Source of the DNA: JBPYFK01 sp051984675
GTDB taxonomy: Bacteria; Actinomycetota; Actinomycetes; Mycobacteriales; Pseudonocardiaceae
DNA length: 50,166 nucleotides
Reading direction: 5' to 3'
NCBI GenBank assembly: GCA_051984675.1
Contig: JBPYFK010000012.1
Span: forward strand, 1 to 50,166
A model generated the notes under the pieces. The model worked only from the letters and a program-made list of their open reading frames with translations. It was not told where the DNA came from and did no database searches. This document shows positions 16,632 to 24,710 of the stretch, piece by piece. Within the stretch, counting starts at the first letter, position 1. Each line of letters starts with the position of its first letter. The position numbers and the translations under genes were made by a program.

Positions 16632-18062
16632 TCATCGGTTCGGCTCGCGCTCCTGGGAGGTGAACCCGCCGTGGATTCCGTGCGGGATGTGCTGCCCGAC
16701 ATCCGCGCGGGCAAGCTCCCGCAGCGTGCCCGCCTCCAACACCAGCAGGAACGACGTACGGCGTCGCCCGTCCAAGACCACCGAAAGCACGACGCCGTCG
16801 TCTTCGCGCTCGGCGCCCGGGCGTGCCACGAAGACCGGCTCTCCGGGGTGGCAGCTGCTCTCGCGCCACGTGATGGCCTCGCGCTCGACGACATCGACCT
16901 TGACTATCCGGTCGAACCAACCCTGGTCGTACCCCACCCCCCAGACATACCGGTAGTCGCGCTCCTGACAACGTGCGGAGTTAATCCGGGGGAGTTCAAG
17001 CGGGATGTCGCTCAGCCGTTCCGTGGTGATCCGTGCGTCGGCAGGACAGAGGCGGAAGCGGGTGAGATGGCTACGGCTGACTCCACTGTCCGAGTCCCCC
17101 AGCAGCCCACGGAGACGGTCCAGGTAGAAGTCCTGGATGATCCGCGGGTCCTGGTAGGCGCAGACGTCCACGACGACCTCGGTTCCGTCTTCGTACGCGT
17201 TGACGTGGTGAAAGGCGAAGCAGGCGTCGGCGGTGAGGGTGGCACCGATCTTCCCGGTGTGACGGTCGATCAGGGTGAACCGCGTCCCCCGGTCCGGTTT
17301 CCACCGGTAGTTCTCGATGAACGGTTTTCCGGACAGGGCGAGTTTGGCCGGATTGACGACGAGCGGGAATTCGGCCAGCACGAGCCAGCTTTCGGTGAGC
17401 CCGAAAGAATGCATGTAGGCCGGCTCGCGCACCGGAATCGTGGCGATGACTTCCGGCCGCACGGTGTCCCCGTCCACGCGGAAGAACCGGTAGCTGCTGC
17501 GCGGACCGAGTTTGGCCGCGTAGTTCAGCATCGCACCCGTGGCGCGATCCCGGTGCGGATGTGCGGTGGAAAGCTGACCAGGAGCCTGGTAGGCCACCCC
17601 GGCAGCGTCGAGCGTGCGCCGGTCGAATTCCACCGGGATCGGCGTTTCGGTCATGGCGAGGAACCGATCGCCGAGGCGGCCGATGTTGACGTTTCCGTTG
17701 TCGGTCGGTTGTCCCGAGAACGCGGAGTGCACGCGCTGGAAGATCGTCCGGCAGGGGTCGGTGGCGAACTCCTGGAACGCGATCTCGTTGCCTTCTCGCG
17801 CCGCGCGATAAGCGGCACTGTTGAGGAAACGATTCGCGTACGACACTCGGCCAGCGGAGAACGTGAACCGGTGGAGCATCGCGAACCCGTCGAACCAGTG
17901 GCGCAACCGGGTCTTTCCGGCCTCCCACAGTCCCGGTCCGGTTCGTAGCAGCGACCCGGACAGCCAGGGCGGCAACTCACCCTGGACCGGGAGGTCGTCC
18001 ACGGCGATCTCGCGGAGTTGGGGCTCGAAGCCCAGGTCAGCGGTGGACACGGTGTCGGTCAT
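16632..18062 (-). CDS. Carotenoid cleavage oxygenase (RPE65/CCD family)
   Basis: 476 residues. The four iron-ligand histidines are visible in family contexts: STAHPHRD, YMHSFGLT, FAFHHVNAYEDG and the C-terminal HIPHGIHGGF. GELPPWLSGSLLRTGPGLWE and RHWFDGFAMLHRF near the N-terminus are also diagnostic. Such non-heme iron enzymes split polyenes, apocarotenoids or stilbenoids with O2; no carotenoid biosynthesis genes are nearby, so the substrate is open. The ATG at 18062 is chosen over a TTG at 18068. It is divergent from a PadR regulator with a 19-bp palindrome between them. Confidence 0.93.
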   Translation of the reverse strand: MTDTVSTADLGFEPQLREIAVDDLPVQGELPPWLSGSLLRTGPGLWEAGKTRLRHWFDGFAMLHRFTFSAGRVSYANRFLNSAAYRAAREGNEIAFQEFATDPCRTIFQRVHSAFSGQPTDNGNVNIGRLGDRFLAMTETPIPVEFDRRTLDAAGVAYQAPGQLSTAHPHRDRATGAMLNYAAKLGPRSSYRFFRVDGDTVRPEVIATIPVREPAYMHSFGLTESWLVLAEFPLVVNPAKLALSGKPFIENYRWKPDRGTRFTLIDRHTGKIGATLTADACFAFHHVNAYEDGTEVVVDVCAYQDPRIIQDFYLDRLRGLLGDSDSGVSRSHLTRFRLCPADARITTERLSDIPLELPRINSARCQERDYRYVWGVGYDQGWFDRIVKVDVVEREAITWRESSCHPGEPVFVARPGAEREDDGVVLSVVLDGRRRTSFLLVLEAGTLRELARADVGQHIPHGIHGGFTSQEREPNR

Positions 18063-18089
18063 GGTCAACCCCAGTACAGTTCGAGACGA

Positions 18090-18108
18090 ATCGTTCGGAA
18101 CGAACGAT
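18090..18108. promoter_or_regulatory. 19-bp palindrome between the oxygenase and padR
   Basis: ATCGTTCGGAACGAACGAT consists of two perfect 8-base arms around GAA. It lies 28 bases before the oxygenase ATG and 27 bases before the PadR ATG, so one bound dimer could control both promoters. Confidence 0.65.
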
Positions 18109-18134
18109 GCAAACCGTACGTTAGGCTGTGACCC

Positions 18135-18656
18135 ATGTCAACGGTTCGCCTGACGACCGCGTCCTACGTCGTTCTCGGTCTCATCGAGCTCTGCCAGCCC
18201 GCGACGGTGTACGACCTGAAGCAGCTCGCGGCGCGCAGCGTCGTGAACTTCTGGGCGCTACCGCACACCCAGCTCTACACCGAGACCGCGCGCCTGGCGG
18301 AAGTCGGACTGCTGGACGAGGAGCGCGAGGAGACCGGTCGGCGACGACGCCTCTACCGGCTCACCGATGACGGCCTCGCCGAGCTGGAGGCATGGCGCGG
18401 CCAGCCCACCGACGCGATCTACGAGGCGCACGATCCCGCCACGCTCAAGCTGTTCTTCGGTGGCGATCCGCAGGCGCTCGCTACCGCTCAACTGGCCGCG
18501 CACCGGCGGAAACTCGACGAGTACGAGCGCACGCGAGAAGAGCTCGCGGCGGAGAAGCAGGCGTGGCCGCAGGGCATGAGGCTGGCCCTGGAGGCCGGGA
18601 TCGGCCTGGAACAGCAGTTCATCCGCTTCTGGAAGAGCGTGGCCGACGACGCCTGA
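18135..18656 (+). CDS. PadR-family transcriptional regulator
   Basis: 173 residues. The winged-helix part has LGLIELCQPATVYDLKQLAARSVVNFWALPHTQLYTETARL, then GLLDEEREETGRRRRLYRLTDDG; the C-terminal half is the PadR Vir-type helical region (LKLFFGGDPQALATAQLAAHR). Such proteins usually repress a divergent gene and respond to a small, often aromatic, ligand. The neighbour and the palindrome point to the carotenoid oxygenase as target. Confidence 0.9.
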   Translation: MSTVRLTTASYVVLGLIELCQPATVYDLKQLAARSVVNFWALPHTQLYTETARLAEVGLLDEEREETGRRRRLYRLTDDGLAELEAWRGQPTDAIYEAHDPATLKLFFGGDPQALATAQLAAHRRKLDEYERTREELAAEKQAWPQGMRLALEAGIGLEQQFIRFWKSVADDA

Positions 18657-18682
18657 GCACGAGCAGCGTTGATCTCCTCGCG

Positions 18683-19264
18683 TCAGGCCGGGGCCGCCGG
18701 AGCCGCAGCACCCTCGGCGCGGTCGGCGCACCGAGCCGCGTCGGTGGCGAGTCGGTCGGCCTCGTCGGCCGAGTCCAGTGGCAGGTCGGCGCTTTCGAGG
18801 TTGATGCGGACCAGGCGCGCGGCCGCGCGTGCCGCGCCCGCGGCCAGCAGCGCGGCGCTGATCGCGTCCCCGCGCAGGTTGCGGTTGCCGCTGGCGGCGA
18901 GGTGCGCCGCGAGCGCGGCGACCTCCATCGCGGTCGCGGCCAGCTTCAGCGGCGGCTTCGCCGCACTGGCCAGCGCGTTCTCCAGCGCGCTGGCACGCCG
19001 GGGGTCGTCGGTCGGGCGGCGCAGCGCGGCCAGCACCGGCGCGTACGCCTCGGCGTCGGCCTCGGCGAGGGCTTGCGCACGGCGGCGCAGGGACTCCGCG
19101 ACCGTGGCGTGCTCGGTCACGGAGTCGCCGTTGGAGAACCGTGCCGCCATTGCGGTCAGCCCCGCCGCCGCGGCGACGGTGACCGCGATGACCGCACCTC
19201 CGGACGGGGTGGGCTGCCGTGCCGCCACGGAATCCAGGAAATCCCGCAGCGGCACGTCCAGCAT
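18683..19264 (-). CDS. fchA: Cyclodeaminase/cyclohydrolase-family protein (FchA-like)
   Basis: 193 residues, Ala-rich and mostly helical, with the family opening LRDFLDSVAARQPTPSGGAV. Family members act as formimino-THF cyclodeaminase or, as in methylotrophs, methenyl-THF cyclohydrolase (methenyl-THF to formyl-THF). The gene starts two bases after the formate-THF ligase stop. That tight coupling favours the cyclohydrolase role feeding 10-formyl-THF to the ligase; inference. No hut genes are near, arguing against histidine breakdown. ATG at 19264 is preferred to TTG at 19270. Confidence 0.85.
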   Translation of the reverse strand: MLDVPLRDFLDSVAARQPTPSGGAVIAVTVAAAAGLTAMAARFSNGDSVTEHATVAESLRRRAQALAEADAEAYAPVLAALRRPTDDPRRASALENALASAAKPPLKLAATAMEVAALAAHLAASGNRNLRGDAISAALLAAGAARAAARLVRINLESADLPLDSADEADRLATDAARCADRAEGAAAPAAPA

Positions 19265-19266
19265 GC

Positions 19267-20964
19267 TCAACTCAGCCCCACGATCTGTCCCCGATCGTCG
19301 ATGTCGATACGCTCAGCCGCCGGCGCCGACCCGAGCCCGGGCATCGTGCGCATATCCCCGCAGATGGGGTACACGAACCCAGCTCCGACCGAGGCACGGA
19401 CCTCACGTACCGGCAGTGTCCACCCGGTGGGTGCCCCCAGCAAGGTGGGGTCGGACGAGATCGACAGGTGCGTCTTGGCGATGCACACGGGCAGATCGCC
19501 GAAGCCGTTGGCTTCGTAGGTGTTCAGCGCGCGAGCCGCCGCCGGCTGGTAGGACACCCCGGATGCGCCGTAGACCCGGGTCGCGATCGTCTCGATCTTC
19601 GTCCGCAGGTCCGCCGAGTCGGGGTACAGCAGCCGGAACTCGCTCGGTTCTTCGGCTGCCTCCGCCACGGCCTCCGCGAGTTCGAGAGCGCCCTTGCCGC
19701 CCTCCGTGAAGTGGTGGGACACGGCCACTCGCGCCCCGGCCGCCTCCGCGACCTCCCGGATCGCCTGGTGCTCGCTGGGGTAGTCGGTCGGGAAGGCGTT
19801 GACCGCGACCACTGGTGACACACCGTGCAGCCGGATGTTGTCGATCTGCTTACGCAGGTTGTCGGCACCGGCGAGCACGTCGTCGGGGCTTTCCTCCAGC
19901 ATTGCCTCCGGCAACGGCCGCCCGGCCACCACGCGGTACCGGCCCGAGTGCGCCTTGAGGGCACGCACGGTGGCGACCACCACCGCCGCGTCCGGTCGCA
20001 GCCCGGAAGCCCGGCATTTGATGTTGAAGAACCGCTCGGCACCCATGTCCGCGCCGAACCCGGCTTCGGTCACCAGGTAGTCCGCACCCCGGATGGCGAT
20101 CCGATCGGCCACAATGGACGAGTTGCCGTGCGCGATGTTGCCGAACGGCCCGGCATGCACCAGCACCGGTGTGTTCTCGGTGGTCTGCATGAGGTTCGGC
20201 TTCAGCGCCTCACGCATGATCACCGTCATCGCGCCGGCCGCGCGCAGCTGCTCGGCGGTCACGGCGCGCCCGTCGTGGGTGTACCCGACGACGATGCGCC
20301 CCAGCCGTTGCCGCATGTCCTGCAACGAGCTGGACAGCGCGAGCACCGCCATGACCTCGCTGGCCGCGGTGATGTCGAAACCGGACTGCCGGGGCACGCC
20401 GTCGGCGCGCCCGCCGAGACCGACCACGATGTTGCGCAACGCCCGGTCGTTGACGTCGAGTACCCGGCGCCAGGTGATCTGGTGCGGGTCGAGGTCGAGC
20501 GCGTTGCCCTGGTGCAGATGGTTGTCCACCATCGCCGCAAGCAGGTTGTGCGCCGCCGTCACCGCGTGCATGTCGCCGGTGAGGTGGAGGTTGAGTTCCT
20601 CCATCGGAACCACCTGGCTGTAGCCGCCGCCGGCCGCCCCGCCCTTGATACCGAAGGTGGGCCCCATCGACGGCTGCCGGACGGCCACCGCCGACCGGTG
20701 CCCGAGGTGTTGCAGCGCCTGCCCGAGCCCGACCGTCGTCGTGGTCTTGCCCTCCCCCAGCGGAGTCGGGGTGATGGCGGAGACGACCACGTACTTGCCG
20801 GCGGGGCGGTCGGCCAGCTCCTCGATCGCGTCGAGGCTGATCTTGGCGACGTTGCGCCCGTACGGCTCGATCAGGTGCTCGCCGAGGCCGAGCTGCTCGG
20901 CGATCGCGCCGATGGGGCGCAGCGCGGTCGACCGGGAGATGTCGAGGTCGGTGGGGATGCTCAT
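19267..20964 (-). CDS. fhs: Formate-tetrahydrofolate ligase
   Basis: 565 residues, the normal Fhs length. ITPTPLGEGKTTTTVGLGQA is the ATP-binding signature, and KGGAAGGGYSQVVPMEELNL and LTGDMHAVTAAHNLLAAMVD are also conserved. It interconverts formate + ATP + THF with 10-formyl-THF; in a catabolic setting it can run in reverse and recover ATP. Its ATG overlaps the last base of the upstream MetF stop (TGATG), showing translational coupling. The longer open frame to 21051 is only an extension into metF. Confidence 0.96.
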   Translation of the reverse strand: MSIPTDLDISRSTALRPIGAIAEQLGLGEHLIEPYGRNVAKISLDAIEELADRPAGKYVVVSAITPTPLGEGKTTTTVGLGQALQHLGHRSAVAVRQPSMGPTFGIKGGAAGGGYSQVVPMEELNLHLTGDMHAVTAAHNLLAAMVDNHLHQGNALDLDPHQITWRRVLDVNDRALRNIVVGLGGRADGVPRQSGFDITAASEVMAVLALSSSLQDMRQRLGRIVVGYTHDGRAVTAEQLRAAGAMTVIMREALKPNLMQTTENTPVLVHAGPFGNIAHGNSSIVADRIAIRGADYLVTEAGFGADMGAERFFNIKCRASGLRPDAAVVVATVRALKAHSGRYRVVAGRPLPEAMLEESPDDVLAGADNLRKQIDNIRLHGVSPVVAVNAFPTDYPSEHQAIREVAEAAGARVAVSHHFTEGGKGALELAEAVAEAAEEPSEFRLLYPDSADLRTKIETIATRVYGASGVSYQPAAARALNTYEANGFGDLPVCIAKTHLSISSDPTLLGAPTGWTLPVREVRASVGAGFVYPICGDMRTMPGLGSAPAAERIDIDDRGQIVGLS

Positions 20965-21803
20965 CAGGCCACGACTCCTTCCAGCCGGGCGGCGAAGTCC
21001 TGCCGCCACCGATCGGTCCGGGCGATCTCGTTGAACGTGAAGAAGTGCCAACCCGCGATGTTCAACTCGGGATCGGACAGGTAACCGGCCAGACCGGTGA
21101 CCAGATCCTCCGGCGTGTACCGAGTCAGCAACTTGGCCAGCGCCCCACCGGACTTACGCAGGAAACGCATCGAGTCACCAAGCCCGATCTTCAACGACAC
21201 CCGCAACAACTTGGTCCCGTCCACCACCCCCGGAACACCCACGTACACCGGCAGCGAAACCCCCCGCTGCCGCACCGCCGCCACCCACTCACCCGTCACC
21301 AACGGGTCGTAACAGATCTGCGAGACGATGTAGTCCGCATACCGCGCCTTCTCGGCCATCGCCTTGATCGTCCAATGATCCGCGATGAACGCATGCCGCT
21401 CCGGATAGCCGGTGATCCCGACCCGCTCCGGCTTACGACCCAACTCCTCCATCCCCCGCAGCAGCGCCAACGCGTCCGGGAAATCACCAGCGGGAATCTC
21501 GGCGTCCCCGGCCACCACGAACACCTCGGACAACCCACCGGCATCGAGCCGGTCCAGAATGTCCGACAACTCCGCACGACCGGTGATCATCCGAGCGGCC
21601 AGGTGCGGCACCACATGAAAGCCCTCACCAGCCAGTCGCACCGCGAGGTCAACGCTGGCCCCGGTGCCCTTGGTCGGCGACGACGTCACCGTCACCGTGG
21701 ACCCCGCCGGCAGGGACTGGACCTGCTCGAACACGCCACGCAGCGGAAGGACCTCGAACCGACCGTCGAGCAGTGAACGGTGCAGGAGAGCGTCGGCGCT
21801 CAT
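20964..21803 (-). CDS. Methylenetetrahydrofolate reductase-family protein (MetF-like)
   Basis: 279 residues from an ATG at 21803 with GGGAG at good spacing. The frame extends to 21902, but that part has weak G/C third positions and a TTA codon, so it is probably non-coding. VTVTSSPTKGTGASVDLA matches the start of the TIM barrel, and AIPAGDFPDAL-type and IVSQICYDPLVTGEW-type segments follow. The expected reaction is 5-methyl-THF <-> 5,10-methylene-THF. Beside a methyltransferase and Fhs it would act in the oxidative direction, as in LigM/CmuA-type demethylation pathways; inference. The divergent length suggests a specialised rather than methionine-biosynthetic MetF. Confidence 0.85.
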   Translation of the reverse strand: MSADALLHRSLLDGRFEVLPLRGVFEQVQSLPAGSTVTVTSSPTKGTGASVDLAVRLAGEGFHVVPHLAARMITGRAELSDILDRLDAGGLSEVFVVAGDAEIPAGDFPDALALLRGMEELGRKPERVGITGYPERHAFIADHWTIKAMAEKARYADYIVSQICYDPLVTGEWVAAVRQRGVSLPVYVGVPGVVDGTKLLRVSLKIGLGDSMRFLRKSGGALAKLLTRYTPEDLVTGLAGYLSDPELNIAGWHFFTFNEIARTDRWRQDFAARLEGVVA

Positions 21804-21846
21804 ACGATCATCTCCCGCGACCACCGTGTCTACATTGGTTAAATCG

Positions 21847-21876
21847 TCACCGGTCACCTGGGAATGACTGGTGACT
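21847..21876. other. Hairpin in the dmdA-like/metF intergenic stretch
   Basis: GTCACC (21847-21852) pairs with GGTGAC (21871-21876), in the ~110 non-coding bases left by starting metF at 21803. The AT-richer bases just downstream on the - strand could hold an internal promoter, but nothing clear-cut was found. Confidence 0.25.
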
Positions 21877-21912
21877 TCGGCTTCCGTCTCGCACGAGGTC
21901 ATGACCCACCCC

Positions 21913-23115
21913 TCACGCGCTCACGGCGGAACGCTCGAGCCGCTTGGGGATCTCCTTGGTCGGGTCCAGGAACGGCTTCTCCACGACCACGGCTTCCTGG
22001 GGGCCGTGCTGGGTGTGCACCACCAGCTCGGTGCCCAGCTCCTGGTAGGCCACCGGCACCATCGCGAAGCCGATGTTGCGATCCAACCGCGGCGAGTAAC
22101 AGGCGGAGGTGACCTCACCGATGCGCAGCCCGTGCGGGTCGTGCACGTCGAAGTCATCGATCATCGAACCGTCGTTGAACGACCCGACCGACGGCCCGCC
22201 GATCTCCACCCCGACCAGCTTGCGGCTGACCCCCTCATCCTTGATCCGGGTCAGCGCCTGCTTACCCATGAAGTCGGCTTCCTGGTCCAGGTCGACCATC
22301 CAGGTCTTCTCGAAGCCGTAGCCGACCTCGAACGGGTTGGTCTGGTAGGTGATGTCACACCCCCACGACAGGATTCCGGCTTCGATCCGGCGGATATGGC
22401 ACGGCCCGATGACGTTCATGTCGTGCGGCCGCCCGGCTTCCCAGATCGTCTTCCACAGCTTCACACCGTCCCTGCTGGCGTTGTGCAGGTAGATCTCATA
22501 GCCGAGCTCGGCGGTGTAGCCGGTGCGGGACACGACCACGTCCATCCCGTCCAGCTCGCGGTCGACGGCGTAGTAGTACGGGACATCCAAAATAGACTCA
22601 CCGAACAGGTCCGCCATCACCTTGCCCGACTTCGGTCCCTGAACCTGCACCGGCCCGACATCCGGTTCCCGGATCTGCACGTTCATACCCAGGCTGTAGG
22701 CCAGCCCCTTCGCCCACAGCAGCACGTCGCTGTCGGCCAGCGACAACCAGAAGTGGTTCTCCCCCAACCGAAGCAGCACCGGGTCGTTGATGATCCCGCC
22801 GTCCTCGGCCGTGATGAACACGTACTTGCACTGCCCGACCTTGCACTTGGTCAGGTCGCGCGGCACCAGCATGTTGGTGAACTCGAAGGCATCCGGCCCG
22901 GTGATCTCGACCTGACGCTCCACACCGACGTCCCACAGCGTGACGCCCTCCAGCAGGTGCCAGTACTCCGCGACGGGGTCACCGTAGTGCCGAGCGTGAT
23001 AGGTGTGGTTGTAGACGCTGTACAGCGCGACACCGTGCTCGCGCGAAGCGTAGAAGAACGGCGACTTGCGGACCCTTGGGTAGAGCAGGACTCCCGGGTT
23101 CGGATTGATGCTCAT
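21913..23115 (-). CDS. GcvT/DmdA-family THF-dependent methyltransferase
   Basis: 400 residues in the aminomethyltransferase fold. YSVYNHTYHARHYGDPVAEY, GGIINDPVLLRLGENHFWLS and LADSDVLLWAKGLAYSLGMN resemble DMSP demethylase DmdA more than glycine-cleavage GcvT. The Asp of IINDPV aligns with the catalytic Asp of the fold. Relatives move a methyl group from DMSP, methoxyaromatics (LigM/DesA) or methylated amines to THF. The neighbours MetF, Fhs and FchA handle the resulting methyl-THF, and sarcosine oxidase upstream suggests a methylated-amine context, so DMSP itself is not assured. GGAG seven bases before the ATG fixes the start. Confidence 0.85.
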   Translation of the reverse strand: MSINPNPGVLLYPRVRKSPFFYASREHGVALYSVYNHTYHARHYGDPVAEYWHLLEGVTLWDVGVERQVEITGPDAFEFTNMLVPRDLTKCKVGQCKYVFITAEDGGIINDPVLLRLGENHFWLSLADSDVLLWAKGLAYSLGMNVQIREPDVGPVQVQGPKSGKVMADLFGESILDVPYYYAVDRELDGMDVVVSRTGYTAELGYEIYLHNASRDGVKLWKTIWEAGRPHDMNVIGPCHIRRIEAGILSWGCDITYQTNPFEVGYGFEKTWMVDLDQEADFMGKQALTRIKDEGVSRKLVGVEIGGPSVGSFNDGSMIDDFDVHDPHGLRIGEVTSACYSPRLDRNIGFAMVPVAYQELGTELVVHTQHGPQEAVVVEKPFLDPTKEIPKRLERSAVSA

Positions 23116-23143
23116 CGGGGCACTCCATTCATCATCAATTTGA

Positions 23144-23239
23144 TTGCTGCCGTGGATCAGTGCTGCCGTGGATCAGTGCTGCCGTGGATCAGTGCTGCCG
23201 TGGATCAGTGGTGGCGTGGATCAGTGGTGGCACTGTCTG
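23144..23239. repeat. 16-bp tandem repeat, six copies (last degenerate)
   Basis: The unit GTGCTGCCGTGGATCA repeats head to tail at 23144, 23160, 23176, 23192 and 23208, with a decayed copy at 23224. The first copy differs at one base and the fifth at two. It sits 29 bases before the methyltransferase start, inside its 5' leader or promoter. Confidence 0.95.
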
Positions 23240-23417
23240 CTGGTGATGACGGATATCGGGTTGCGGATTCGGGTTGGGGAGAATCGGGTAGGCGAAACCA
23301 GTGCCGGCTGCGTGCCCGGCCGATGTCGATGTTCAGGTGAGGGACGTTGATGCCGGTTGATCTGGGTTGTGGGGTGTCTCTTCTCGATGTCGGGCCTTGC
23401 TGTTGAAACGGACCGGT

Positions 23418-23603
23418 TCAGCAACGCAAGCGGGGCATCTCGGGATCGAACACCGGGTCGGCGACCACGGCGGCGGGAGGCCGGCTGACGAAGTACCCGA
23501 CCGGCGACCGGGTCCCCACCTCCGCCAGCTCGACCGGGAGCCCGGCGTACGTCGGGCAGCGCGACCGCCGCGCCGACGACGAGCCCACATCCGCTGCGAT
23601 CAT
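23418..23603 (-). pseudogene. Probable remnant of a GcvT/DMGDH-like C-terminus
   Basis: The frame ends LPVELAEVGTRSP...PAAVVADPVFDPEMPRLRC. This resembles GcvT-fold C-termini, including the window's methyltransferase (VPVAYQELGTELV, then EAVVVEKPFLDP) and sarcosine oxidase alpha (ARVTEPVFYDKEG). Only ~40-60 codons survive, with nothing recognisable before them. An ATG at 23603 would give a 61-residue protein, so a small real gene is the alternative. Confidence 0.4.
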
Positions 23604-23637
23604 GACCGCCCCTGTTGCGCTTTGAAGAACTTGTCTC

Positions 23638-23649
23638 GTTGTACGCAAC
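23638..23649. promoter_or_regulatory. GTTG/CAAC motif upstream of the methyltransferase operon
   Basis: GTTGTACGCAAC is an inverted repeat related to the sites at 254-265 and 24711-24731. It lies between the IclR gene and the methyltransferase operon, where an IclR operator would be expected. A further GTTGCGC half-site is at 23614-23620. Confidence 0.4.
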
Positions 23650-23825
23650 AGTGCGCCTCGACACGGGGGTACGTCAAGAAGTAACCAGACTCCTTTCGGG
23701 CGACTTTCCCAGCCCTGTGTGAACGACCTGCTGATCGTGCGGCATACGCTCGAAAGGCGTTGGCGCACAACGAGATCGCACAAGATCGCGACCGTGACGA
23801 CCAGCGCGCTGATCGCGAGCGAGGG

Positions 23826-24611
23826 CTACCGCCCGAGGTAGCCGAGCTGCGCGGACAGCTCCTCGGCGGCCTTGAGCATCGCGTCGATCACGGACGGTAT
23901 CCGCTTGCGAGACAGCCGGTAAGACGGCCCGGAGGCGCTCAGCGCGGCGACCACCGCACCGTCGTGCGCGAGCACCGGTACGGCGGCCGCGTTGAGTCCG
24001 AGTTCAAGCTCCTCGTAACTGGTCGCGTAACCGCTGTCCAGGACGGCGTCCAGGTCAGAGCTAAGCTTCTCCGGCTCGACGACCGTGCGGGTCGTGTAGC
24101 GCTCCATGGGCAGGCGTAGCAGTTCCGAGCGTTCCGCGGGATCGGCGTAGGCCAGCAGCACCTTGCCGCTGGAGGTGGCATGCAGGGGCGTGCGTTGGCC
24201 GACCCAGTTGTGCGCGGTGACAGACGCTGTCCCGCGCGCCTGGCTGACATTGAGGGCGACGTCGTTGTCCCGGATGGCGAGGTTGACCGTCTCCCCGAGT
24301 TCGCTGGCCAGCGTGTCGCAGAACGGCCGACCGAGCCGAGGAAGATCCATGCGCTCGGACGCCGCACCGGCCAGCCGCACCACGCCGAAACCGATCGCGT
24401 ACTTCCCGCGCTCACCCAACTGCTCGACCAGCCCACGCTGCTCAAGGACGCCGACCAGCCGGAACGCGGTGGACTTGTGCACCCCCAGCTCGCCGGCGAT
24501 CTCGGTGATCCCAGCCTCGCCGTTGCGAGCCAGCAGTTCAAGAATGGTCACCGCACGGTCGACGGACTGGACCAGCGCCCCTGGACCCTTTCTGTCGCCC
24601 GAGTTACCCAC
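23826..24611 (-). CDS. IclR-family transcriptional regulator (paralogue 2)
   Basis: 261 residues from a GTG at 24611 (an ATG at 24641 is the alternative). The HTH is ITEIAGELGVHKSTAFRLVGVLEQRGLVEQ, followed by the IclR effector domain with RQRTPLHATSSGKVLLAY-type sequence (VGQRTPLHATSSGKVLLA) and SSDLDAVLDSGYATSYEELELG. It lies between the sarcosine oxidase and methyltransferase operons on the same strand and is the natural regulator of one or both. GTTG/CAAC motifs flank it. Its N-terminus nearly duplicates that of the gene cut by the left edge. Confidence 0.92.
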   Translation of the reverse strand: MGNSGDRKGPGALVQSVDRAVTILELLARNGEAGITEIAGELGVHKSTAFRLVGVLEQRGLVEQLGERGKYAIGFGVVRLAGAASERMDLPRLGRPFCDTLASELGETVNLAIRDNDVALNVSQARGTASVTAHNWVGQRTPLHATSSGKVLLAYADPAERSELLRLPMERYTTRTVVEPEKLSSDLDAVLDSGYATSYEELELGLNAAAVPVLAHDGAVVAALSASGPSYRLSRKRIPSVIDAMLKAAEELSAQLGYLGR

Positions 24612-24614
24612 AGG

Positions 24615-24631
24615 GCAACCGTAGCCGTTCG
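24615..24631 (-). promoter_or_regulatory. Conserved element upstream of IclR paralogue 2
   Basis: GCAACCGTAGCCGTTCG on the + strand is 16/17 identical to 174-190 upstream of paralogue 1 and is equally placed relative to the start codon. Confidence 0.45.
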
Positions 24632-24710
24632 ATTGGGCCATGCCGGAACCCGCTCTCGGAACTCGTCACACCCTTACCCACCCCTGATGGTGTGCTGCAC
24701 ATAAGCATCT

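Larger units (their letters stand above)
23116..23825. other. 710-bp gap between the methyltransferase and iclR genes
   Basis: No intact gene is supported. From left to right it holds a short palindrome (23134-23144, ATCAATTTGAT), a 16-bp tandem repeat, a probable GcvT C-terminal remnant and a GTTG/CAAC motif. Promoter(s) of the leftward methyltransferase operon must lie here. Confidence 0.7.

Noticed and set aside
18109..18134. Second iron box before padR (GTTAGGCT)
   Set aside because: Only a half-site matches; the rest departs from the consensus and PadR has no iron link.
21804..21902. N-terminal extension of metF to an ATG at 21902
   Set aside because: Weak G/C third positions, a TTA codon and polar non-conserved residues; the ATG at 21803 has a better ribosome-binding site.
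23144..23239. CRISPR array
   Set aside because: The repeats are contiguous 16-mers without spacers and no cas genes are present.
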